Below are positions 25,787 to 34,600 of a DNA stretch of 64,000 nt, in pieces (the first letter of the stretch is position 1; every line of letters starts with the position of its first letter). The position numbers and the translations under genes are program-made. Under the pieces are notes generated by a model that made no database searches, was not told the DNA's origin, and saw only the letters and a list, made by a program, of their open reading frames with translations. The stretch comes from CAYUZU01 sp964448675 (GTDB lineage: Bacteria; Planctomycetota; Phycisphaerae; UBA1845; Fen-1342): assembly GCA_964448675.1 (NCBI GenBank), contig CAYUZU010000010.1, positions 1 through 64,000 of the forward strand. The letters are read 5' to 3'.

Positions 25787-26516
25787 TCGCACCCACCAGA
25801 TGGAGGAAAACCTCGCTCAGCCGCTGCTGCCCGGTTTGCCGCCGTAGCGTGTCGAGCTCGCCCTCGGCCACCAGCCGACCGTTGTGAATCAGTCCCATCC
25901 GCTTGCACATCGTGTCGATCTCGTCCAGCGCGTGCGTGGACAGCAGCACCGCCTTGCCGGCTTCGGCCTGCGTGCGGATGAACTCCAGGATCAGCCGGTT
26001 GCTGAGCACGTCCAGCCCCAGCGTGGGCTCATCCATCACCAGGATCTTGGGGTCGGCGATCAGCGACCGCGCGATACTCACGCGCTGCTTCTGCCCGGTC
26101 GACAGCGCCCCGCAGCGCAGGTTCATGTAGGGTTCCATGTCCAGCCACGCGACCAGTTGATCGATCCGCGCCCGCGCCCGCGGCCGCGGAACGTCGTACA
26201 ACGTCGCGAAATACTCCAGCACCTCGCGCGGCGTCAGGCGGGCGTATAGACCGGTGTTGGCAGTCAGATAACCGATGTGCCGCTTGACGACGTCCGGATA
26301 TGCGGTGACTTCCTTCCCCTCGATCCAGACCCGCCCCGCGGTCGGCCGCAACAGGCCGCTGACCATGCGGAGCGTGGTGGTCTTGCCCGCGCCGTTGGGG
26401 CCGAGCAGCCCATAAATCTCGCCCGGGTGAACCGCAAACGAGATGTGATCGACCGCGACCTTCTCCGTCCCGTCCGGATTCGGAAAGACCTTCGTCAGTC
26501 CCTCGATCTGAATCAT
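25764..26516 (-). CDS. ABC transporter ATP-binding protein, NatA-like
   Basis: A 250-residue ABC ATPase. Walker A GPNGAGKTT, signature LSTGQKQRVSIARSL (a variant of LSGGQ with T for the first G), Walker B ILVMDEPTLGLD and H-loop STHALDE are all present. It powers the permease-protease encoded directly downstream, whose start overlaps its stop. GGAGAG lies 5 nt before the chosen ATG, which gives the normal family N-terminus (MIQIEGLTKVF). Fold and neighbour fit the NatA/CcmA-type exporter group. Confidence 0.95.
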   Translation of the reverse strand: MIQIEGLTKVFPNPDGTEKVAVDHISFAVHPGEIYGLLGPNGAGKTTTLRMVSGLLRPTAGRVWIEGKEVTAYPDVVKRHIGYLTANTGLYARLTPREVLEYFATLYDVPRPRARARIDQLVAWLDMEPYMNLRCGALSTGQKQRVSIARSLIADPKILVMDEPTLGLDVLSNRLILEFIRTQAEAGKAVLLSTHALDEIDTMCKRMGLIHNGRLVAEGELDTLRRQTGQQRLSEVFLHLVGANESVFAH

Positions 26517-26585
26517 CTGCTCTCCGGGCGTACGAGACGGCGGCGGTTGGCGGCCACACACCTCTCTATCGGGTCACGCGTTCGC

Positions 26586-26616
26586 CACCTTGGTCCGCGC
26601 GCCGTCGACCAAGGTG
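26586..26616. promoter_or_regulatory. Perfect inverted repeat in a divergent promoter region
   Basis: CACCTTGGTC, an 11-nt spacer, then GACCAAGGTG: a perfect 10-bp dyad. It lies between the divergent ABC transporter and TPR genes, 70 nt before the ATPase start, so it is better placed as an operator than a terminator. No regulator gene is adjacent. Confidence 0.45.
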
Positions 26617-26753
26617 CGAAGCGTACCGCATTTGCGGGCCGGGTGCGACTTGGCCGCGCACCGGACGCGCAACCGAGCAGGGCCCAGTGATCCGCCCGCC
26701 CGCCCGCGCCGATAAGAATGGCGGGAACGCAGATACGTACGTGAGATGTGCCC

Positions 26754-28076
26754 ATGCGCAGGATGTGGTGGTCGATTCCCGTCGTCGGCGTGCTGGCGCT
26801 CGTGCCCGCCCTGCAGGGCGGCACGACGCGGTACGTCACGTCGCGGGACGTGCTCGTCGGTTATCGGGCAAAGGGAAGCGTGACCGGTGCCGATCTGTGG
26901 GTCACCACTGACAACGGCCGCGCCTGGCAGCACGCCGCGGCCGCCACGGCCGGCACGCATGCCCTGCACTATCGGGCCGCAGAGGACGGCGCGTACGGCT
27001 TCTACGTGGTCCTGCGGAATGACGTCGGCACGTCGGCGCCGCCGCCCGCGCCCGGGCAGGCGCCCACCATCAACGTGGTCGTCGACACCACCCACCCCCT
27101 GGTCCAGCTCCACGACATCGCCATCGAGCGGAGCGCCACCGGCCGCGTTGTCGGCCTTTTCGACGCATCGCTCGTGGAGGAGAATCTTTCCGACACCGGT
27201 GTTCGGATCTTCTACCGTGCCAGCCGTGGTTCGTGGCGCGACGGCGGCGTCGCGCTGCGCAGCGAGCACGGCCTCACGTGGCACCCGCCGGCCGAGGTGC
27301 CTGCCCGCGCCGAAGTCCGCATCGTGGTCACCGACCAGGCCGGCAACCGGGCCACCAGCGCCACCCGCGCGATTCGGATCCCGCGCGATCAGCCCGCGGC
27401 GCAGGCCGAGCCGGACGCGATGACCAAGCCCGAGACGGCGCCGGGTGGCGGTACCATCATGGTGGCCGATGTCGAGCCCGTGCGTCCCGTCGCCCCGGTG
27501 GCAGCCGACGAACAGCACACCAAACGTACCGTGACCAAGCGTGAGCAGACGCCGCTGCCGGAGCTGGACGAGCAGGACGACCTCAGCCGGCTGCGCCAAC
27601 TCGCGGCCCAGTTCATGCAGCAGGGCCGCTATTCCCTCGCTGCCGCCCGCCTGCAGGACGCCCTGAACCTCTCGCCGCAGGACACCGACCTGCTCGTCGA
27701 CCTGGGCAGCGCGCTTTACCGTCTGGGCCGCTATGACGACGCCCGCGCGCATTTCCAGTCCGCGGTGCGGGTCGTCCCGGAGCACACCGGGGCCCTCGAG
27801 GGACTGGCGCTGGTCGCCGCCACCGAAAAACGCTACGCTGACGCGCGGCAGCACCTGCAGCAGCTCCTGCAATTGCTGCCCGAATCCGGCAAGCAGTGGC
27901 TGCGTTACGGCGACATCGAGCACCGCATGGGCAATCGCCAGCAGGCCCTCGACGCGTGGCGACGCGCGGTGGACCTCGCCGGCCCGAGCGACGACATGCG
28001 GACCCGCGCCCAACGCCGCCTGGACTACTTCGGCAACGCGCCGCCCGCAGGCAACGCCCAGGCACGACGAGATTGA
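26754..28076 (+). CDS. Exported TPR-repeat protein
   Basis: A 440-residue protein. It starts with a signal-like hydrophobic stretch (WWSIPVVGVLALVPALQGG), followed by beta-rich Ig-like sequence (about 30-220) with LWVTTDNGRAW and VRIVVTDQAGNRATSATRAI. A charged, proline-rich linker leads to 3-4 tetratricopeptide repeats at about 285-420 (AAQFMQQGRYSLAAARLQDA, LGSALYRLGRYDDARAHFQS, DIEHRMGNRQQALDAWRRAV). No catalytic motif is visible. Probably a periplasmic scaffold. Its stop overlaps the start of holA (TGATG), an odd partner, so translational coupling may be incidental. GTG at 26748 is an alternative start. Confidence 0.8.
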   Translation: MRRMWWSIPVVGVLALVPALQGGTTRYVTSRDVLVGYRAKGSVTGADLWVTTDNGRAWQHAAAATAGTHALHYRAAEDGAYGFYVVLRNDVGTSAPPPAPGQAPTINVVVDTTHPLVQLHDIAIERSATGRVVGLFDASLVEENLSDTGVRIFYRASRGSWRDGGVALRSEHGLTWHPPAEVPARAEVRIVVTDQAGNRATSATRAIRIPRDQPAAQAEPDAMTKPETAPGGGTIMVADVEPVRPVAPVAADEQHTKRTVTKREQTPLPELDEQDDLSRLRQLAAQFMQQGRYSLAAARLQDALNLSPQDTDLLVDLGSALYRLGRYDDARAHFQSAVRVVPEHTGALEGLALVAATEKRYADARQHLQQLLQLLPESGKQWLRYGDIEHRMGNRQQALDAWRRAVDLAGPSDDMRTRAQRRLDYFGNAPPAGNAQARRD

Positions 28077-29071
28077 TGGCCAGCAAGACCTCACCGCCGA
28101 TCATCGTCATCTACGGCGACGAACAGCACCAGAAAGAGACCACGCTCCACCAGATACTCGACCAGCTCCTCCCGCCGGAGGTCGACCGCGCGCTCGCCCT
28201 GAGCAACTTCGACGGTGAAGAGAAGGAAGAGCACGGGGGCCCGACCGTCAGCCGCGTGCTCGAGGACCTGCGCACCTTGCCGTTCCTGGCCGATCGGCGG
28301 GTCGTGGTGGTTCGATCGGCTGACGGTTTCATCTCGGCGCATCGCGACCAGCTGGAGAAGTACCTTGAATCGCCCGCGGCCACCGGCGTGCTGGTGCTCG
28401 AGTGCCGCAGCTTCCCCAAGACCACCCGCCTGTACAAGTCCGCCATCGCTGCTGGCGGGGCGGTCCATGAATGCAAGAAGCTCTATGGCCGGGCACTGGT
28501 CGAGTTCGTCGTGGCCGAGGCGGGGCAGCACGGCAAGCGCATCGAGCCGGACGCCGCCGGCCGGCTGGTCGACCTGGTCGGCCAGGATGCGGGCATGCTG
28601 GCGGGGGAGGTCGAGAAGCTTGCCTTGTACGTAGATGATCGATCGGCGATCACCGCCAGCGACGTGGCCGACCTCGTGGGCCAAAGCCGCGAGGAGAAGA
28701 TCTTCGCCGTCGCGGATGCGGCGGCCCTGGGGCGACTGCCCGAGGCGTTGCGGTTGTGGCAGGACGTGCTGGAGACCGATCCGGCGGCGGCGTTTCGGGC
28801 CGTAGGTGGGCTGGCGTTCGTCGTCCGCCGCTGGCTCAGTGCCCACCAGATGGTCGCCGAGGGCCAGCCCATCCGCTCCATTGCGCCGAAGCTGATGATG
28901 TGGGGGCGCGAGCGTGAGCTCGAGACGCTCCTGCGCCGCCAACCTCCCAAGCGGCTGCGACAGGCATTAGCCGCCATTGCCGACCTCGATTCGCAAGCCA
29001 AGTTTGGCCAGCGGTCGATAGAGAGAGGCATGGAGTCGCTGCTCGTGCGGCTGTCCGGATCAGCCGTTTGA
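28076..29071 (+). CDS. holA: DNA polymerase III subunit delta
   Basis: A 331-residue clamp-loader subunit that opens the beta sliding clamp. The N-terminal IIVIYGDEQHQKETTLHQI corresponds to the AAA+-like fold with a degenerate P-loop. VLEDLRTLPFLADRRVVVVRSADGF, RLVDLVGQDAGMLAGEVEKLALY and SREEKIFAVADAAALGR are characteristic of HolA. Length matches the family. The ATG overlaps the stop of the TPR gene (TGATG), so it depends on translation from that gene or on an internal promoter. Confidence 0.93.
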   Translation: MASKTSPPIIVIYGDEQHQKETTLHQILDQLLPPEVDRALALSNFDGEEKEEHGGPTVSRVLEDLRTLPFLADRRVVVVRSADGFISAHRDQLEKYLESPAATGVLVLECRSFPKTTRLYKSAIAAGGAVHECKKLYGRALVEFVVAEAGQHGKRIEPDAAGRLVDLVGQDAGMLAGEVEKLALYVDDRSAITASDVADLVGQSREEKIFAVADAAALGRLPEALRLWQDVLETDPAAAFRAVGGLAFVVRRWLSAHQMVAEGQPIRSIAPKLMMWGRERELETLLRRQPPKRLRQALAAIADLDSQAKFGQRSIERGMESLLVRLSGSAV

Positions 29072-29092
29072 GCACCCGCTATGGAGATTGGT

Positions 29093-30355
29093 ATGGGGAC
29101 GTGCTCTCGCTGGGCGTGGATCGGCGTTTTCCTGCTGTTGGCGGGCTGCATGCAGCCCACGAATCCGCCTGCCGCCCGCAAGGAACGCCCCCCGGAGCGT
29201 GAAGAGAAGCCCCAGACCGAGCCACCGCAAGTCGTCGAGCAGGACCCGGTGATCGAGCGGCCCGACGGCGACGCGAGCGACGCCGACGTCCAGGCGGCGG
29301 TGATGAAGTTCATCGATCAGGTGGACGGGGCGATGCAGCGGGCGCGCGAGCGGACCTCCACGGCCCCGACCGGCGAAAGCGACGCGCGCCAGGTGGCGGA
29401 TGAAAAGACCACGCCCGCCGAGCCGGCTGAACCCCGCGTCCGCATCATTCCGGGGGATCCGAATACGCCGGCGACCGCGCCGCAGGCGGCGGAGCCCGAA
29501 ACCGATCCCGGAGAATCTCCGTCGTCACCCCCGGTCGACGAACCCGATCCCAACACGCCGCCCGAGTTGGCCGACGTCGAGGTCCGCGCCCAGTACGACG
29601 ATGCCACCCGGTTCAACCCGCCGCAGCCCGCCGGCATCAACCAGCCGGTGGAGGCCCGCAACGGGCCGACGTCGCTTGCCGAGCTGCTCGAACAGTCGCC
29701 CATCGGCGAGGATGCGACCTTCCGGGAGCAGCTCGATCGGCGATTGGTGTGGGTCGTGGCGGGGGAGTACGAGCAGGCCCGCGCGCCGCTGACGATGGTC
29801 ACCGAAGCGCAACAGGCGCTGGCGACGCGGTTTATCGAATCGCTGATCGCGATCCGCGAGGGCAATCTCGCCGGGGACGAGGCCGCCGCCGCCACGACCG
29901 CGGCCCGCGAGATCGAAGCGTTGCAGCAGGCCCTGCGACGGGTGGCGGATTTGAGCGTGCCGACGCTCAAGATCTGCAGCGCGGTCTATCACTTCGGCCA
30001 ATACGATCTGGTCGACCCGCCGCGGTTTCCCGCCGGCACCGCGAGCGAATTCGTCCTGTACTGCGAGGTGCGCGATTTTGTCAGCGAACACCGGGACGAC
30101 GGGTATTACTACACCGTGTTCGACATGACGACGACGGTGCTCGACCGCACCGGGGAGCGCGTACTGGAACTGATTGACGAGGACATCACCGACCGCTGCC
30201 GCAACCGCCGGCACGACTGCTTCATCCCCCGGCTGGTTCGCCTGCCGGCGTCACTTTCCCCGGGCCAGTACGTGGCGAAAGTCACGCTGGTTGATAAACT
30301 CGGGCAAAAAGTGGCGGAGAACCGGGTCGCCTTCGAGATCGTCTCCGGCCACTGA
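29093..30355 (+). CDS. Lipoprotein of unknown function
   Basis: A 420-residue predicted lipoprotein (signal MGTCSRWAWIGVFLLLAGC). A long charged and proline-rich region (about 20-150) precedes a helical segment with repeated alanines (ALATRFIESLIAIREGNLAGD, AAREIEALQQALRRVADL). A C-terminal beta-rich part follows, with cysteines in KICSAVYHFGQYDLVDPP, EFVLYCEVRDFV and DRCRNRRHDCFIPR. I do not recognise a family. The second ATG is chosen because GGAG then lies 6 nt upstream. It follows holA by 21 nt on the same strand. Confidence 0.78.
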   Translation: MGTCSRWAWIGVFLLLAGCMQPTNPPAARKERPPEREEKPQTEPPQVVEQDPVIERPDGDASDADVQAAVMKFIDQVDGAMQRARERTSTAPTGESDARQVADEKTTPAEPAEPRVRIIPGDPNTPATAPQAAEPETDPGESPSSPPVDEPDPNTPPELADVEVRAQYDDATRFNPPQPAGINQPVEARNGPTSLAELLEQSPIGEDATFREQLDRRLVWVVAGEYEQARAPLTMVTEAQQALATRFIESLIAIREGNLAGDEAAAATTAAREIEALQQALRRVADLSVPTLKICSAVYHFGQYDLVDPPRFPAGTASEFVLYCEVRDFVSEHRDDGYYYTVFDMTTTVLDRTGERVLELIDEDITDRCRNRRHDCFIPRLVRLPASLSPGQYVAKVTLVDKLGQKVAENRVAFEIVSGH

Positions 30356-30415
30356 AACGCCGGCTCGCCAGTTCGGCCGGGCGTGGCGCAGCAACTTCAC
30401 GAGGGCAGAGCGGCG

Positions 30416-30967
30416 GTGAATGTCCCGCGATTCATCCGGCGTTGGTTTCGACAGCCGTACGACGGGCTGCGCCATTTTGGCGTCGTGGCCGATGGCGTGT
30501 TGTATCGCTGCGGCCAGCCGACGCCTGCGGAGCTCGAAGACCTGATCAATCGGCTTTCGTTGCGCAGTGTCGTGAGCCTGCGCGGCTCGCGCGACGCGGA
30601 CGATCCCGACAGCTGGGAGCAGGCGGAGCGCGCCATGTGCGACCAGCACGGGGTGCTGTTTGTCACCATTCCCTGCAATCACAAGAACCCGCCCAACGAG
30701 CAGCAGGTGGCGCAGTTTCTCGACCTGTGTCGGGACCCGGCGCGGCGGCCGGTGCTGGTGCACTGCCGCCTGGGGCAGCAGCGCACGCTGCTGTTCTGCG
30801 CGCTCTATCGCGTGCATGTCGACGGGCTCGACCCGGACCTGGCCGAACGCGAGATGGACGAGCTCGGGTTCGGGGCGCACAAACGCCGCCACCGGCGGCT
30901 GCTCGAGGCGTTTCGCCGCTACGCCCGCATGAGCCTGGGCCCGGCGGCAGCCCCCGCCCCGAAGTAA
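30416..30967 (+). CDS. Dual-specificity/tyrosine phosphatase-like protein
   Basis: A 183-residue protein with the CX5R phosphatase signature in VLVHCRLGQQRT. The general-acid loop region NHKNPPNEQQVAQF is less clear. The start RHFGVVADGVLYRCGQPTPAELEDLI is typical of the planctomycete/proteobacterial DSP-like family, whose targets can be phosphoproteins, phospholipids or sugar phosphates. Cytoplasmic, without a signal peptide. The start is uncertain: the GTG chosen has GAGGG 10 nt upstream, and an in-frame GTG lies 33 nt earlier. Confidence 0.8.
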   Translation: MNVPRFIRRWFRQPYDGLRHFGVVADGVLYRCGQPTPAELEDLINRLSLRSVVSLRGSRDADDPDSWEQAERAMCDQHGVLFVTIPCNHKNPPNEQQVAQFLDLCRDPARRPVLVHCRLGQQRTLLFCALYRVHVDGLDPDLAEREMDELGFGAHKRRHRRLLEAFRRYARMSLGPAAAPAPK

Positions 30968-30981
30968 CCGTCAGCCGCAGT

Positions 30982-31374
30982 TCAGGCGTAGGCGTCGACG
31001 TACACGCCGACCACCAGTGTTTCCAGTGTCGAAACCGAACCATCGGCGCTGTACAGGCGATGGCCGAAGGTGCGTGGCCGCGCGGCGGGCCAGCTCTCGT
31101 CGGTGCTGTCAGGACGTGGCGACGTGTGGCTGTCGCACGCGTCGCCGGCGCCATCGTTGTCGCGGTCGGTTTGCGCCGGGTTGTAGGTGCGCGGGCAGTT
31201 GTCGACCAGATCGGGGACGCCGTCGTGATCGGGGTCGTCACAACGATTGCTGCGGGTCCAGTGATCGACCTGTTCGACGCAGCGGTGGGCGTGGTCGAAG
31301 GCGGCGTGCCAGAGGGCGGTACGCCACAGTTCGTATGCGCTCCAGGCGCGCGTTGTCGGTGTGGTTGCGTACAT
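30982..31374 (-). CDS. Small thrombospondin type 3 calcium-repeat protein
   Basis: A 130-residue protein whose centre carries thrombospondin type 3 units: CDDPDHDGVPDLVDNCPRTY followed by NPAQTDRDNDGAGDACDS. These are calcium-binding DxDxDGxxD loops. The start is supported by GGAGG and AAGGAAG just before the ATG. Unlike most TSP3 proteins it has no signal peptide and begins with a helical segment rich in W, H and R. It ends 14 nt from the convergent phosphatase gene. It may be a cut-down relative of the large secreted proteins nearby; function unknown. Confidence 0.65.
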   Translation of the reverse strand: MYATTPTTRAWSAYELWRTALWHAAFDHAHRCVEQVDHWTRSNRCDDPDHDGVPDLVDNCPRTYNPAQTDRDNDGAGDACDSHTSPRPDSTDESWPAARPRTFGHRLYSADGSVSTLETLVVGVYVDAYA

Positions 31375-31610
31375 GCTTCCTTCCGCCTCCTCCGAGCGGT
31401 TCGTGTCGCGCGTTGCGGACGTTGCACCCTCGCATGGGGGGCCGCGACATCCAACGATAGGGAGGGGGATGCGGGCAGGGTCAAGGGTGGGGGCCGGCGG
31501 TCGCGGATCGGGCCGCGGCAAGCGGGGGTGTAGGCCCGATAAGGGGATGGATTCGCGGTGCGTCCGAGTTGCAGCAGGCGCGGAAATGACGGCAGGAGGT
31601 CTGGTGGCGC
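31375..31610. other. Intergenic region upstream of the TSP3 gene
   Basis: With the terminator at 31611-31653 this makes a 310-bp gap. It must hold the promoter of the minus-strand TSP3 gene. Open frames here encode only R/P-rich sequence without ribosome-binding sites, and no clear -10/-35 pair was found. Confidence 0.4.
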
Positions 31611-31653
31611 AGAAAGAACGCCGCACGGCAAGGCGTTGGCCTCACCGTGCGGC
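31611..31653 (-). terminator. Intrinsic terminator of the Kelch-like giant gene
   Basis: On the minus strand GCCGCACGG pairs with CCGTGCGGC, extended by GGC/GCC around a short loop, and is followed by GTTCTTTCT. The hairpin plus U-rich tail lies 32 nt past the stop codon of the 1246-residue protein. Confidence 0.75.
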
Positions 31654-31684
31654 GGATCAGATGCGAGCTATCTGTAAGTGACGA

Positions 31685-34600
31685 CTATTCCTCGGGCCCG
31701 ATGAGGTATTCCTCGAGCTCATAGATGTCGTCGAAGTCCAGCGTTTGGTCGTTGTTCATGTCGACGACGCGCTGGGCATCGGCCGAGGGTTCCGTCGTGA
31801 CCTCGTAGAAGGTCTGGAACTCGGCGAAGCTGGCCAGGTCGTGGTAGCGGCCGACGGCGGCGTAGAAGCAGCGCTCGTCGCGGATGCCGGTACGCGGATA
31901 CGGACCACCGCTGACCACCAGGATGTAGTACTTGTCGCCGGCCTTGTAGCTGATGGCCGCGTTACGCGACAGGCTGAGCGGGTAGTCGATGGTCTGGACC
32001 CATTCACTGAACTCGCCGTTGTCGGGGTTGATGGCCGCATAGTACGTCGAGTTGTACGTCGTGCTGCCGAACAGGCCGTCGACGGCAAAGACCCACTTGT
32101 TATCGACGATCGCGTTGGCGAATTCGTAGCGACCCTGCGGCAGGATGGCCGCGCACTGCGTCCACTCACCCACCGTGCCGTCCGGGTTGATCGGCGCCTT
32201 GATGCTGTCGCCCGAGTAGGTCGCACCGAAGTTGGCCGCGATGCGATAGAAGTAGTCATTCGTCGTGCCGTACATCACACCCGTGCCATGGAACCACGAG
32301 CCCGGCTCGTTGGTGCCCAGCGGCGTGTTGGTGGTCTCGATCCACGGCCCGAAGTCGCCGTCCGGCTGGATGGTGCTCACCAGGACGACATCCGGCTGCG
32401 AGCCGTCGTTCTGCTCGCCGTTGAGGATGTACAGGTGGTTGTCATGACGCAGCATGCCGTTGCCGAACGAGTCCATCCGGCGGCCCAGCGGGTCGGCCGG
32501 CAGCGCCGGGTCATTCGGAATCGTGACGTCCGAGATCGTCCACGCCCCGAGCGAGCCGTCGGGCTGCTGGTCAGCGTAGAAGCACTCGTTGCGCGTCGGA
32601 TAGAACTCGGTCCAGCCACCCCAGACGTAGATGCGACCCTCGTAGGCCGCGGCACCATGCGCCGCACGCGCACCGGGGATGTCATCTTCCGGATCGCCCG
32701 GATCCTCGATGTCGACCGGCAATGGGGTGGTCTCGATCCACGGGCCGATGCTGCCGTCGGGCTGCACCTCGGTGTAGTAGACGTTGTCGACGGCGTAGGT
32801 CGACGCGTCGCTCTCGTTGGTACGACCGCCGATGCAGTAAATGTAGCCGTCCGAGTAGACCAGGCGGTGGCCGGTCGTGCCCCACGGCAGCGGGGTGGTT
32901 TCAATCCACTGCGTGAGGATGCCGGGCTCGCGCACCTCGACCGGCTCGGAGATCGGGCTCTCGATGCCGCCGATGGTCTGCGTCGCCACGACGAACTCGC
33001 CCTCGACCAGCGGCGGGACTTCGACGTCGGCCGGATCCAGGGCGGGGTTGTTGAGATCGCCGAGGAACTGGATGTCGTCGGCCGCGAGGTAACGGTAGAC
33101 GGTGACCTTGTCGGCCAGGCCTTCCTCGATATTGACGACCTGCACGACCTCCTGCCCGGGCGCCAGGACCGGGAACACCGTCGGCGCCGGGACGTCCACC
33201 GTCACGGGGGCCGAGAAGCAGCTCTCGGTCGCGCCGAGCGTCTGGGTGGCGTGCACCGGATCGAGGTAGGTCAGGCCCGGCACGGTGAGCGTGACGGTGT
33301 CCTGCCCGGCCGGATCCACATTGGCGACCAACGTCCAGTCCGCGTAGACGGCGACGTCGACCGCGTTGGGATCGATGTTGGTCACGGTGACTTCGGTGCC
33401 CATCGGATACAGCGGGCCTTCGACCGACGGCGACGTGACGCTCACCGGCGTCGGGATGGTCGGGTTGCCGCCGACAGTGACCTTGACGTTGTCATACATG
33501 GCGCCGGTGCCGTTGGTCGAGTAGCCGACACCGATGACGATGTAGCGGTACGGCTCGAGATCGACACGCGGCACACCGTCGGGCCAGATGGGGGTGCCGT
33601 CGTTCGGATCGACCGGGTTGGCCAGCTGGTTGTCGATGTAGAAGTTGACGACGTCGGACAACACCTCGATCTGCATCTTGTGCCAGACGCCAGCCACACG
33701 ATCGATGCCCGTCAGGGCGTAATCGTAATTGAAGTAGTCGCTCTCGTAGCCTTCGATGATCGGCGTGGGCGAGTTGGTCATCGTGGTGTACTGCGTGCCG
33801 TAGCCCTCGGTCGCGACACCATTCGTGAACGCGAAGCCCACCGCGCCGAAATCGCGGGTCAGGGCCGAGGTCAGCTCGAAGCGGACGCGGCCGTTGGCGT
33901 TGTTGGTGTCGTGCTTGAAGTGGTAGGTCACGACCAGCGGCTCGGCATCGGAGCCATTGACGCTGCCGAGGTCGTAGTACAGCCGCGACACGGCATCGCC
34001 GGAGGGAACGACCTCCGACACGTAGCTCTCGCACGACGCGGCGCTGCCCTGGGCCAGGTACACCTGACGGTCGAACGACGGGTCGGTCTGCGACCAGACG
34101 CCCTCCAGGTCTTCCTGGGTCTGGTAGAAGTCGAAGCTGTCGTCCAGCGCCGTGCCGGCTTCATATACGACGACCGGCGACGACGGCGGGCTGGTCAACT
34201 CGTTGGCCGTCTGCGTGGCGGTCAGGATGTCCCCCACGCTCAGCGCGACGTTGAAGGTCGCCACGCCGTTCACGGGCGTCTCGGTGCCGGCCGAAATGTC
34301 GTTGATGAACAGCTCGGCCTCGGTCGCCTCTTCAATGCAATCCACAAGGACCGACAAATCATCGACCGCGACCGGGGCCTGGATCGACGGCGGCGGCGTG
34401 GGGTCGGGCACCGGCGAGGCGAAGACCAGTTCGTCAATCGTGACGTCGATCAGCGTGGCGCCGTCGGCCTGGCTGGTGAAGGCGATGTGCTCGAGCGTGC
34501 CGCGCGCGTTGGGATCCAGTTCGCCGTCGCCGGTGAACGGGGTGATGCCGGCGAGCGTCCAGTTGCCCGGCACGTTCGGGTCGCCGATCGCGACGTCGCC

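Noticed and set aside
26586..26616. Inverted repeat as a terminator
   Set aside because: It lies between divergent starts, not after a stop codon, and has no T tract; an operator is more likely.
30442..31533. 363-codon plus-strand frame over the phosphatase and TSP3 genes
   Set aside because: R/A/G-rich out-of-frame translation; the CX5R and TSP3 motifs lie in other frames.
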